The translations under genes were made by a program, and so were the position numbers. Below are positions 7,829 to 14,631 of a DNA stretch of 34,726 bases, piece by piece. The notes beneath the pieces are model-generated. The model had not been told where the DNA came from, searched no databases, and saw only the letters and a program-made list of their open reading frames with translations. This DNA is from JAWVEV01 sp033856535 (GTDB taxonomy: Bacteria; Actinomycetota; Thermoleophilia; Miltoncostaeales; Miltoncostaeaceae), in NCBI GenBank assembly GCA_033856535.1, contig JAWVEV010000043.1, positions 1 through 34,726 of the forward strand, written 5' to 3'. How positions within the stretch are numbered: the stretch's first letter is position 1; every line of letters begins with the position of its first letter.

Positions 7829-8173
7829 GTGCCGATCTATGAATACCGCTGCTCCGACTGCGGCCACCAGTTCGAGGTCAGTCAGCGCATGACCGACGAC
7901 GCGCTCACCGAGTGCCCGGTCTGCCAGGGCCAGGTTCAGAAGATGCTGTTCGCGCCGGCCATCCACTTCAAGGGCACCGGCTTCCACAACACCGATTACG
8001 GCACCCGCAAGCGCCCCGTGGGCGGCGATGGCGGCGGCGACTCCGGATCGTCCGATGGCGCGAAGGCCGGCGACGGCGCGAAGACCGGCGGCGGTGAAGG
8101 CGGGGCGGCCAAGAAGGAGCCGGCCACCACCTCGTCGGGGAGCAAGAAGACCGTGGGGCTCGACAAGGTCTAG
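7829..8173 (+). CDS. FmdB family zinc-ribbon protein
   Basis: A 114-residue protein starting with the typical (M)PIYEYRCSDCGH of the FmdB/CxxC_CxxC_SSSS family. Four cysteines (C8-x2-C11 and C29-x2-C32) form a zinc ribbon in the first 40 residues. IHFKGTGFHNTDYG follows, the usual family motif. The C-terminal half is a Gly/Asp/Lys-rich tail without expected structure. Family members were named for a formamidase regulator, but their general function is unsettled. GTG 7829 is chosen over GTG 7823 because it gives the canonical N terminus and better spacing to GGGAGA. The CIRCE-like site upstream suggests heat or protein-stress control. The potassium-uptake genes follow 45 bp downstream. Confidence 0.9.
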   Translation: MPIYEYRCSDCGHQFEVSQRMTDDALTECPVCQGQVQKMLFAPAIHFKGTGFHNTDYGTRKRPVGGDGGGDSGSSDGAKAGDGAKTGGGEGGAAKKEPATTSSGSKKTVGLDKV

Positions 8174-8218
8174 CGAGAGCGCTCGGGCCTCGACGGGCCC
8201 GGCCGGCGAGCCGCCGCC

Positions 8219-9568
8219 GTGAGGCGCCGCCTGCGCGACCTGTTCCGCGCCCGCCACCCCACCCGGGTGGTCGTGGCGGGCTTCCTCGCCGCGATCATCG
8301 TGGGGACGCTCCTTCTCTGGCTGCCGGCGGCGTCGGCGGGGCCGGGCTCGGCGCCCATCGGCACGGCCCTCTTCACGGCGACCTCGTCGGTCACCCTGAC
8401 CGGGCTGGCGCTGGCCGATCCGGCCGAGCACTGGTCCGGCTTCGGGCACCTGGTGATCCTGCTGCTGGTGCAGGTCGGGGGCTTCGGCCTCATGACCGGC
8501 GCCTCGCTGCTCTTCCTGCTGGCCGCCCGCCGGCTGGGTCTGCGCGGGCGTTTGGCCGCCCAGGCCGAGACCCACGCGATCGACCTCGGCGACGTGCGCC
8601 GGGTGGTGCTCGGGGTCGGCGCCCTGACGCTCGCGTTCGAGGCCGCGACCGCGCTCGCGATCGGCCTGCGCCTGGGGATCGGAGGGGACGTCTCGCCGGC
8701 GCGCGCCGCCTGGCTCGGGATCTTCCATGCGGTCACGGCGTTCAACGACGCCGGGATCACCATCTTCTCGGGCGGGCTCGTCCCCTACGTCACCGACGGC
8801 TGGATCGTCGCCGCGATCTCGATCGCGGTGGTGGCGGGCGGGCTCGGCTTCCCGGTCTGGCTCGACATGGCGCGCCGCGACCGGCGCCCGAACCGCTGGA
8901 CCCTCCACACCAAGCTGACCCTCGCCACGACCGGGATCCTGCTGCTGGTGGGCGTCGTGGCGATCACCGCGCTCGAGTGGACGAACCACGGCACGCTGGG
9001 GACGCTGGATCCGGAGGGGAGGATCACCGCCGGGGCGTTCGCCGGCGTCATGCCGCGGACCGCGGGCTTCAACGCGGTGGACTACGGGGCGATGCGCCCC
9101 GAGACCCTGCTGGTGACCGACGTGCTGATGTTCATCGGCGGCGGCAGCGGCGCGACCGCCGGCGGCATCAAGGTGGCCACGCTGGCGGTGCTGATGCTGG
9201 TGGTCTGGTCCGAGGTGCGCGGGCAGCCCGACGTCGTCGCGTTCCGGCGCCGCATCCCGGTGTCGGCCCGCCGGCAGGCGCTCTCGATCGCGGTGGTCTC
9301 GGCGGCGACCGTGCTCGCCGGCACGCTGGCCCTGATGCTGCTCAGCGACCTGGGCCTCTCGGACGCGCTCTTCGAGGTCGTGTCGGCCTTCAGCACGGCC
9401 GGCCTCAGCACCGGCGTGACCCCCGACCTGTCGACGCCGGCGCACGTCCTGCTCGGCGTGCTGATGTTCATCGGGCGCGTCGGGCCGCTCACGCTCGGCG
9501 TCGCGCTGGTCCTGCGAGAGTCCGAGCCACGCTTCCGCCATCCCGAGGAGAGGCCGATCATTGGGTAA
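8219..9568 (+). CDS. Potassium uptake channel subunit, KtrB/TrkH family
   Basis: A 449-residue polytopic membrane protein of the Trk/Ktr/HKT family, which conducts K+ into the cell. Four pore repeats are visible with their selectivity segments: TSSVTLTGLAL (near 58), HAVTAFNDAGITIFSGG (near 170), PRTAGFNAVDYGAM (near 280) and VVSAFSTAGLSTGVT (near 390). The signature GGGSGATAGGIKVAT also fits. The length and the single-domain NAD-binding partner favour the KtrAB type over TrkAH. The start is GTG at 8219 with no good ribosome binding site and no TAnnnT nearby. The reading frame overlaps the start of the regulatory subunit gene by 8 bp, so the two are co-translated. Confidence 0.93.
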   Translation: MRRRLRDLFRARHPTRVVVAGFLAAIIVGTLLLWLPAASAGPGSAPIGTALFTATSSVTLTGLALADPAEHWSGFGHLVILLLVQVGGFGLMTGASLLFLLAARRLGLRGRLAAQAETHAIDLGDVRRVVLGVGALTLAFEAATALAIGLRLGIGGDVSPARAAWLGIFHAVTAFNDAGITIFSGGLVPYVTDGWIVAAISIAVVAGGLGFPVWLDMARRDRRPNRWTLHTKLTLATTGILLLVGVVAITALEWTNHGTLGTLDPEGRITAGAFAGVMPRTAGFNAVDYGAMRPETLLVTDVLMFIGGGSGATAGGIKVATLAVLMLVVWSEVRGQPDVVAFRRRIPVSARRQALSIAVVSAATVLAGTLALMLLSDLGLSDALFEVVSAFSTAGLSTGVTPDLSTPAHVLLGVLMFIGRVGPLTLGVALVLRESEPRFRHPEERPIIG

Positions 9569-10217
9569 GCGCGAGTCCATCCTGATCATCGGCCTCGGTC
9601 GCTTCGGGCGGGCCATGGCCGAGGAGCTGGTCTCCATGGGGCACGAGGTGCTCGGCGTCGACACCGACGTGAAGATCGTCCAGGACGCCATGGACCGGCT
9701 CACCCACGTGGTGCAGGCCGACGCCACCGACGTGGAGGCCCTGCGCCAGATCGGCGCCGCCGACTTCGCCACCGCCGTGGTGGCGATCGGCAACGACGTG
9801 CAGGCGAGCATCCTCGCCACCTACGCGCTGGTCGACGTGGGCGTCAAACGCATCTGGGCCAAGGCGATCACCGCCGCCCACGGCGCGATCCTGCAGCGGG
9901 TGGGCGCTCACCGGGTGGTCTTCCCCGAGCGCGACATGGGGGTGCGGGTGGCCCACACCCTCGGCGGGCGCACGCTGGACTACCTGGAGCTCGACGCCAA
10001 CTTCGCCCTCATCGAGACCACGGTGCCGCGCGGCATGGCGGGGAAGACGCTCGAGGAGGCCGGCGTCCGCAAGCGCCACGGCGTGAGCGTGGTCTGCGTG
10101 AAGCGCCCCGGCGGCACCTTCGACTACGCCACCCCCGACACGGTCATCAACGAGGACGACGTGCTGGTGGTCGCCGGGGAATGCCGCAAGGCCGAGGCGT
10201 TCGCGGCCCTCGAGTAG
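9561..10217 (+). CDS. Potassium channel regulatory subunit, KtrA/TrkA family (RCK)
   Basis: A 218-residue cytoplasmic gating subunit. The RCK_N Rossmann domain begins IIGLGRFGRAM with G11-x-G13-x2-G16 and the acidic residue D34 after the second strand, typical of NAD(H)/ATP binding. An RCK_C domain (about 140-218, YLELDANFALIETTVP, then EDDVLVVAGE) ends the protein. The start is TTG at 9561, preceded by GAGGAG at about 9 nt. It overlaps the channel gene by 8 bp. Together the two form a KtrAB-type K+ uptake system, probably nucleotide-gated. No riboswitch fits upstream, as only 45 bp separate the pair from the fmdB-family gene. Confidence 0.93.
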   Translation: MGKRESILIIGLGRFGRAMAEELVSMGHEVLGVDTDVKIVQDAMDRLTHVVQADATDVEALRQIGAADFATAVVAIGNDVQASILATYALVDVGVKRIWAKAITAAHGAILQRVGAHRVVFPERDMGVRVAHTLGGRTLDYLELDANFALIETTVPRGMAGKTLEEAGVRKRHGVSVVCVKRPGGTFDYATPDTVINEDDVLVVAGECRKAEAFAALE

Positions 10218-10254
10218 GGTCCCCCGGGGTCGGAGGCGAGCGAGGGGGGTCGAG

Positions 10255-10575
10255 GTGTCCGAGGTCGTCGTGGTGGCCATCTTCCGGGCCCGGCCCGGGC
10301 AGGTCGACGCCGTCGAGGCGGAGTTGCAGGACGCGATCCGGCGCACGCACGAGGAGCCGGGGTGCATCCGCTACGCCCTGCACCGCGCCCTCGACGGCGG
10401 CGAGGTCGTCATGTTCGTCGAGCGCTGGGAGTCGGCGGAGGCGCTGGCCGCCCACGGGCAGCAGCCCTACATCACGCGGCTGGGCGAGGCGATGGCCGGG
10501 CTCACCACCGGCCCGGTGGAGCTCCACTTCCTGGAGGCGCTTCCGTCGGGCGACCCCGTGAAGGGCGTCCTCTAG
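10255..10575 (+). CDS. Antibiotic biosynthesis monooxygenase (ABM) domain protein
   Basis: A 106-residue single ABM/YgiN-type ferredoxin-like domain. The pattern VVVAIFRARPGQVDAVEAEL, EPGCIRYALHRA, and MFVERWESAEALAAHGQQPY is characteristic. Family members form dimers; some are cofactor-free monooxygenases acting on quinones, others are uncharacterised. The start is GTG with GAGGGGGG 5 nt upstream. It lies 37 bp after the KtrA-type gene and could be transcribed with it. The substrate is unknown. Confidence 0.85.
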   Translation: MSEVVVVAIFRARPGQVDAVEAELQDAIRRTHEEPGCIRYALHRALDGGEVVMFVERWESAEALAAHGQQPYITRLGEAMAGLTTGPVELHFLEALPSGDPVKGVL

Positions 10576-10581
10576 GCCACG

Positions 10582-10599
10582 AGCCGGCCTGGGCCGGCT
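10582..10599. terminator. Palindromic terminator between convergent genes
   Basis: AGCCGGCC, TG, GGCCGGCT is a perfect 8-bp inverted repeat between the stops of the ABM and LCP genes; it overlaps the LCP stop codon. It could act in both directions. No T run is present. Confidence 0.5.
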
Positions 10600-11716
10600 A
10601 TTGGCCCATGAAGCGGGCGATCTCCTGCTCGTTGGCGTCCGGGTCGGTGGCGACCACGAACGACTGGCCGTCGATCGTCAGCGGCTCGCCGCTGAGCAGG
10701 ATCCGGTCGCCCGGGTCCTGCGTCAGCTTCGCCTGAAGCCAGCCGAACTTGACCATCTCGAAGGTGCCGATGTCCGTGTTCATGGCCCGGACCATCGTGG
10801 CCCCGCGCCAAGGCGCCCGCCACAGGTTGCTCGCCGAGAAGATCTCGGACTTCATCGCCGAGAGCAGCGCCTGCTGGCGCAGCGCGCGCTGGAAGTCGCT
10901 GTCGCAGGAGCGGACCCGCGAGTAGACCAGCGCGTCGGCGCTGTTCAGGCGCAGCTCGCCCTTGGGGAAGCTCACCGTCCGGCCCCCCGGGTAGGCGCAG
11001 TTGTTCAGGGCGGTCGGGTTGTTCACGGTCACGCCGCCCAGCGCCCTCACGATCTTCTCGAAGCCGTTGAACTTGAGCACGATCAGGTGGTTGATGGGCA
11101 GGCCCGTCAGGCGCTTGACCGCGCGGATGATCCCCTGCTGGCCGTACAGCGCGAAGGCCGCGTTGATCTTCGCCGCGCCGATCCGGGGCAGGTCCACGCG
11201 GAAGTCGCGCGGGATCGAGAGGTAGCGGATCCTCCCGGCGTCCGGGTCGGTCCGCATGACGACGATCGTGTCGGCGCGGCTGCGCGTCCGTCCGGGCCGG
11301 GCGTCGGCGCCGATGATCAGCGTGTTCTGCGCCGTGCCGAGCATCCCGCCGCCGGCCGAGTTGAGCGAGGCCAGCGCGCCGTTGGTGACGCGTCCGTTCG
11401 CGTCCTTGACCGCGAAGTAGAGCGTCAGCGTGCCGGCCGCCAGCCAGAGGACGAAGATGATCACCAGCGCCGCGAGGCCGCGCAGGATCCAGCCCTTCGG
11501 CCCCTTGCCGCGCGGCGACCACCAGCGCCGGGCGCGCTGCTTGGCCTCCCGCCGCGCGACGCGCTCGGCCGGGGTGGGTCCGATCCTGGCGGGCTTCGGG
11601 GGCGCGGGCGCGGAGGCGCGTGCCGCGGCCGTCATGTCCCGCAGCTCTTCGAGCCCTCCCGCGCCGTCGCCCCCGCGCGACTTGTAGCGCCGGTAAGGCT
11701 TCCTGGTGCGGCTCAT
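10598..11716 (-). CDS. LytR-CpsA-Psr (LCP) family cell-wall glycopolymer ligase
   Basis: A 372-residue membrane-anchored enzyme. LCP proteins transfer polyprenyl-phosphate-linked glycopolymers to peptidoglycan outside the membrane. A basic, Pro-rich cytoplasmic region (1-75) is followed by one membrane helix (about 77-101) and the LCP domain. Key features are TLIIGADARPG near 132, the SRADT block with D149, YLSIPRDFRVDLP with R170 and D171, KINAAFALYGQQG near 183, and YSRVRSCDSDFQRALRQQ near 265 with the substrate-binding arginines. The ATG at 11716 has no Shine-Dalgarno sequence, but TACCAT lies 9 nt upstream on the minus strand. It is divergent from rsmI. The cargo polymer cannot be deduced. 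Confidence 0.93.
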   Translation of the reverse strand: MSRTRKPYRRYKSRGGDGAGGLEELRDMTAAARASAPAPPKPARIGPTPAERVARREAKQRARRWWSPRGKGPKGWILRGLAALVIIFVLWLAAGTLTLYFAVKDANGRVTNGALASLNSAGGGMLGTAQNTLIIGADARPGRTRSRADTIVVMRTDPDAGRIRYLSIPRDFRVDLPRIGAAKINAAFALYGQQGIIRAVKRLTGLPINHLIVLKFNGFEKIVRALGGVTVNNPTALNNCAYPGGRTVSFPKGELRLNSADALVYSRVRSCDSDFQRALRQQALLSAMKSEIFSASNLWRAPWRGATMVRAMNTDIGTFEMVKFGWLQAKLTQDPGDRILLSGEPLTIDGQSFVVATDPDANEQEIARFMGQ

Positions 11717-11725
11717 CGGCGGGCA

Positions 11726-11731
11726 ATGGTA
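11726..11731 (-). promoter_or_regulatory. Candidate leaderless -10 (TACCAT) of the LCP gene
   Basis: On the minus strand TACCAT fits TAnnnT and ends 9 nt before the ATG. No ribosome binding site lies between them, consistent with a leaderless transcript. Confidence 0.45.
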
Positions 11732-11799
11732 GCGTCCGCCCCCCGACGCACCCGGGTGACGGGTCGCGCGACGGGGCGGCCCGGCGGCGAGGAGGGGCG

Positions 11800-12642
11800 A
11801 TGGCGCGCGGCGCCCTGTGGGTCGTGGCGACCCCGATCGGCAACCTCGAGGACCTGAGCCCGCGGGCGGCCGCCGTCCTGCGCGACGCCGACCTGGTGGC
11901 CTGCGAGGACACCCGCCGCACCGCCGGCCTGCTCCGCCACGCCGGCTCGACCGCGCCGATGATCCCGGCCCACGCCCACAACGAGGCGGCGCGCGCGGCG
12001 GACCTCTGCCGGCGGATGCTGGCCGGCCAGAGGTTGGCGTTGGTGAGCGACGCCGGCGCGCCCGGCGTGAGCGACCCGGGCGCGCGGGTGGTCGAGGCCG
12101 CGCTGGCGGCCGGCATCCCGGTCATCGCGATCCCCGGGCCCAGCGCGGTGCAGGCGGCGCTGGCGGCGTCCGGCTTTCCGGCCGACCGCTACGTCTTCGC
12201 CGGGTTCTTCCCGCGCAAGGCGTCCGAGCGGCGCGAGCTGATCGCGGCGCTGGCCGAGCCGCCCATGACCGTCGTCGGGTTCGAGAGCCCGCGCCGGCTG
12301 CCCGGCCTGCTGGCCGACCTGGCCGCGCTCGACCCGGAGCGGCAGGCCGCCGTGTGCCGCGAGATGACCAAGCTGTACGAGAAGGTGACGCGGGGGACGG
12401 TCGCCGAGCTCGCGGCGCGGTTCGCCGAGCCGCCGAAGGGCGAGGTGACCGTGGTGATCGGGCCGCCGGCGCCCGCCGCCGGGCCCGACGAGAGCCGCGT
12501 CGGCGAGGGTGTGGAGGTGCTGCTCGATGCCGGTCTGACCCCGGCGAAGGCGGCCGAGGCGCTCGCGGCGCTCGGGGTCGCGCCGCGCAACGCGGCCTAC
12601 CGGGCGGCGCTGGCCGCCGCGGAGAGGCGCCGGGCCAGGTAG
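11800..12642 (+). CDS. rsmI: 16S rRNA 2'-O-ribose C1402 methyltransferase RsmI
   Basis: A 280-residue SAM-dependent methyltransferase of the tetrapyrrole-methylase-like fold that methylates C1402 of 16S rRNA in the decoding centre. Visible family motifs are VVATPIGNLEDLSPRA near residue 8, CEDTRRTAGLLRH near 35, ALVSDAGAPGVSDPGA near 77, and the Pro-rich IPGPSAVQAALAASGF near 109. FAGFFPRKASERRE follows. The C-terminal helical part (about 225-280) is present, so the gene is complete. The ATG follows GAGGAGGGGCG. In many actinobacteria rsmI lies next to metG-tatD-rsmA-ispE; here about 2 kb with a nucleotidyltransferase-like gene and two collagen-like genes separates them. Its 3' end overlaps the convergent nucleotidyltransferase-like gene by 46 bp. 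Confidence 0.95.
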   Translation: MARGALWVVATPIGNLEDLSPRAAAVLRDADLVACEDTRRTAGLLRHAGSTAPMIPAHAHNEAARAADLCRRMLAGQRLALVSDAGAPGVSDPGARVVEAALAAGIPVIAIPGPSAVQAALAASGFPADRYVFAGFFPRKASERRELIAALAEPPMTVVGFESPRRLPGLLADLAALDPERQAAVCREMTKLYEKVTRGTVAELAARFAEPPKGEVTVVIGPPAPAAGPDESRVGEGVEVLLDAGLTPAKAAEALAALGVAPRNAAYRAALAAAERRRAR

Positions 12643-13121
12643 GCCGGCCGTAGGGCGGGCCGGTCTCCGGCCGCGTCCGTGATGCGGGCGACCAGCGCGA
12701 GGTCGTCGCGCACCATGGCCCGCGCGAGGGTCTCCTCGACGGGGGCCACGAGGGCGGGGCGGCCGCCGACCTCAGCCGGGTGGGCATGCTCGACCTGGAG
12801 CGCGAAGTCGGGCTCCAGGCGTCCCCCGGGGCCCTCGACGGCGATGTCCGCCGACAGGTCCACCGCGACGCCGGCGATCGTCCCCGTGGCCCGAAGCGAG
12901 CTCACGCCGCCGCCCCGCTCGGGTCGCGCCACGAGGCCGAGGGCCGCCGCCGCGGCCGGCATTTCCGGGCCGTCGACCTCGACATCCAGGTCGCGCGGGA
13001 CGACCTCGTAACCGATCAGCGCCCGCCCCGCGCTCCCGGCGAGGAGCCAGCGGACGCCGGCGCCGTCCAGCCGGCGGGCCAGCTCGGCGAGGGCGACTTG
13101 GCCCGATGGCGAGTTCGGCAC
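12597..13121 (-). CDS. Nucleotidyltransferase-fold protein
   Basis: A 174-residue protein with the hallmark of the minimal nucleotidyltransferase fold: WLLAGSAGRALIGY at about 25-38 (GS motif at 29-30) followed by RDLDVEVD with D44 and D46, and a third candidate acid in VDLSADIAVEG. Such folds occur in kanamycin-type nucleotidyltransferases, toxin-antitoxin MNT/AbiEii proteins and enzymes of unknown role; the target here cannot be told. The start is uncertain: GTG 13121 is preferred (GGGAG 10 nt upstream), and another GTG lies 9 nt further upstream. The 3' end runs 46 bp into rsmI on the opposite strand, unusual but possible. No HEPN-type partner gene is adjacent, which argues against a standard toxin-antitoxin pair. 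Confidence 0.65.
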   Translation of the reverse strand: MPNSPSGQVALAELARRLDGAGVRWLLAGSAGRALIGYEVVPRDLDVEVDGPEMPAAAAALGLVARPERGGGVSSLRATGTIAGVAVDLSADIAVEGPGGRLEPDFALQVEHAHPAEVGGRPALVAPVEETLARAMVRDDLALVARITDAAGDRPALRPAYLARRLSAAASAAR

Positions 13122-13219
13122 GTCCCGCACGCTCCCACATTCGATTGACCGAACCCGCCAATTCCGACGACACTGCCCGCCACCAGGGAGGCCCACGGAG
13201 CAACGACAAGGGGACAGAG

Positions 13220-13819
13220 ATGAGGTCGGCGAGGCAACGGTTGGAGTGGTGGTTGATGATGGCGGCCGCGGCGGGGGCCGGGATCCTGGCGGCGGCGGTC
13301 TTCGGGTTCGCGGCGGTCCCGGCGAATGCGCAGGCGTCCGACGTGAAGGTCACGGCGCAGCAGCTGCTCGTGAACCAGCGCATTTCTCAGGCCGGCGTCC
13401 GCCGCGCGAACGAGGCCCTGCAGAAGCTCGCCGAGCTCGCGGTCACGCCGGGCCCGCAGGGCCCCGCCGGCCCGAAGGGTGACACCGGTCCCGCCGGTCC
13501 CGCCGGCGCCCCGGGCGCCCCCGGCGCCTCCGGTGGGCTCGACACCGACGCGGTGAGCATCGAGAGCAAGAACGAGACCATCCCGGCCGACACCACGAGC
13601 GCCCAGATCGACGTCATGTGCCCGACGGGCACCGTCGCGGTCTCCGGCGGCCTGCAGACCACCGACGACAACGGCTTCGGCGAGCTGGTGAGCTCGTGGC
13701 AGTCCGCGGCCGGAACGTGGTCCTTCGTCATGCGCAACGACGCCTCGAGCGGCGGCGACGACCTCGGCATGACCTTCTCGGCGGTCTGCCTGGCGGTCAC
13801 CCCCGAGTCGACCCCCTAA
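13220..13819 (+). CDS. Secreted collagen-like repeat protein (copy 1)
   Basis: A 199-residue exported protein. Residues 1-37 form a signal peptide (WWLMMAAAAGAG core, cleavage after PANA). A predicted helical segment (40-75, VTAQQLLVNQRISQAGVRRA) precedes about ten Gly-x-y triplets (78-106, including GPQGPAGPKGDTGPAG). A C-terminal beta-rich domain of about 85 residues has two cysteines (C134, C190) likely to form a disulfide. The ATG lies after AGGGGACAGAG. The second copy directly downstream has the same plan. Neither domain is one I can assign a function to. A surface or cell-wall location is inferred. A strong hairpin follows 20 bp after the stop. Confidence 0.85.
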   Translation: MRSARQRLEWWLMMAAAAGAGILAAAVFGFAAVPANAQASDVKVTAQQLLVNQRISQAGVRRANEALQKLAELAVTPGPQGPAGPKGDTGPAGPAGAPGAPGASGGLDTDAVSIESKNETIPADTTSAQIDVMCPTGTVAVSGGLQTTDDNGFGELVSSWQSAAGTWSFVMRNDASSGGDDLGMTFSAVCLAVTPESTP

Positions 13820-13838
13820 AGCCGAGCTCCACGGCCTC

Positions 13839-13867
13839 CCGCCCGGCGCCCTCGCGGCGCCGGGCGG
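13839..13867 (+). terminator. Hairpin terminator after collagen-like gene 1
   Basis: CCGCCCGGCGCC and GGCGCCGGGCGG form a perfect 12-bp stem with loop CTCGC, 20 bp after the stop. There is no T tract, as is common in very GC-rich genomes. The core is shared with the hairpin after copy 2. Confidence 0.65.
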
Positions 13868-13961
13868 CGATGCCGCGCGCTGACCCTGGACCGGCCCCCC
13901 CGGTTCGGACGAGACTGGCCGCGATCCGGGCGGTCGGCCGGAGTCCGAGACAGGGGGGATC

Positions 13962-14564
13962 ATGAGGTCCACAGGGCAGCGAATGGAATGGTGGGTCGCG
14001 ATCGCGGCCGCGGCGGCGGCCGGGGTCCTCGCCGCGGCGATCTTCGGGTTCGCGGCGGTCCCGGCGAACGCGCAGTCGTCCGACGTGAGGGTGACCGCGC
14101 AGCAGTTGCTGGTGAACCAGCGCATCTCCCAGGCCGGCGTGCGCCGCGCCAACGAGGCGCTTCAGAAGATCGCCGAGCTTCAGGCGGCGCCCCCGACGCA
14201 GGGCCCCGCCGGCCCCAAGGGCGACACGGGCGCGGCCGGTCCGGCCGGCGCCCCGGGGGTTCCCGGCCCCCCCGGCGGTCTCGCCTCGACATCGGTCACG
14301 GTGGAGACCGAGGACGAGACGACGATCCCGGCGGAGACCACCGGCAACCAGGTCGATGTGACCTGCCCGGCCGGCACCGTGGCGATCTCCGGCGGCTTTC
14401 AGACGACCGGCGACAATGAGCTCGGCACGCTGGTGAGCTCGTGGCGGTCCGACTCCGACACCTGGTCGTTCGTGATGCGCAACGGCGCCTCGAGCGGCGG
14501 CGACGACCTGAAGGTGACCTTCTCCGCCGTCTGCGTCGGGCCGACCCCGGCGGCCGTCCCGTAG
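13962..14564 (+). CDS. Secreted collagen-like repeat protein (copy 2)
   Basis: A 200-residue paralogue of the preceding gene with the same layout: signal peptide ending PANA, the near-identical segment VTAQQLLVNQRISQAGVRRA, a short Gly-x-y stretch (GPAGPKGDTGAAGPAG, then GVPGPPGG), and a C-terminal domain sharing the ends SFVMRNGASSGGDDL and TFSAVC with the cysteine pair conserved. Differences concentrate in the collagen-like part and the loop after it. The ATG follows a G-rich stretch (CAGGGGGGATC). The two genes arose by tandem duplication that included the terminator. The function is unknown; an extracellular role is inferred from the signal peptide. Confidence 0.85.
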   Translation: MRSTGQRMEWWVAIAAAAAAGVLAAAIFGFAAVPANAQSSDVRVTAQQLLVNQRISQAGVRRANEALQKIAELQAAPPTQGPAGPKGDTGAAGPAGAPGVPGPPGGLASTSVTVETEDETTIPAETTGNQVDVTCPAGTVAISGGFQTTGDNELGTLVSSWRSDSDTWSFVMRNGASSGGDDLKVTFSAVCVGPTPAAVP

Positions 14565-14575
14565 CGCCACCCGGC

Positions 14576-14606
14576 CCCGCCCGGCGCCCCGGCGGCGCCG
14601 GGCGGG
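14576..14606 (+). terminator. Hairpin terminator after collagen-like gene 2
   Basis: CCCGCCCGGCGCC and GGCGCCGGGCGGG form a perfect 13-bp stem with loop CCGGC, 11 bp after the stop. It separates the collagen-like pair from metG, whose -10 follows 11 bp later. No T tract is present. Confidence 0.65.
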
Positions 14607-14617
14607 AGGTCGCCGAC

Positions 14618-14623
14618 TACACT
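14618..14623 (+). promoter_or_regulatory. Candidate leaderless -10 (TACACT) of the metG operon
   Basis: TACACT fits TAnnnT and ends 8 nt before the metG ATG; there is no Shine-Dalgarno sequence. The same hexamer precedes the ppk1 operon at 21168. A -35 site would fall in the terminator hairpin and no consensus is seen there. Confidence 0.55.
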
Positions 14624-14631
14624 GGATCGTC

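Noticed and set aside
5514..9820. Very long minus-strand frames antisense to efeB, fmdB, trkH and ktrA
   Set aside because: They are mirror frames produced by the strong third-position G/C bias of the true genes and show no protein-family features.
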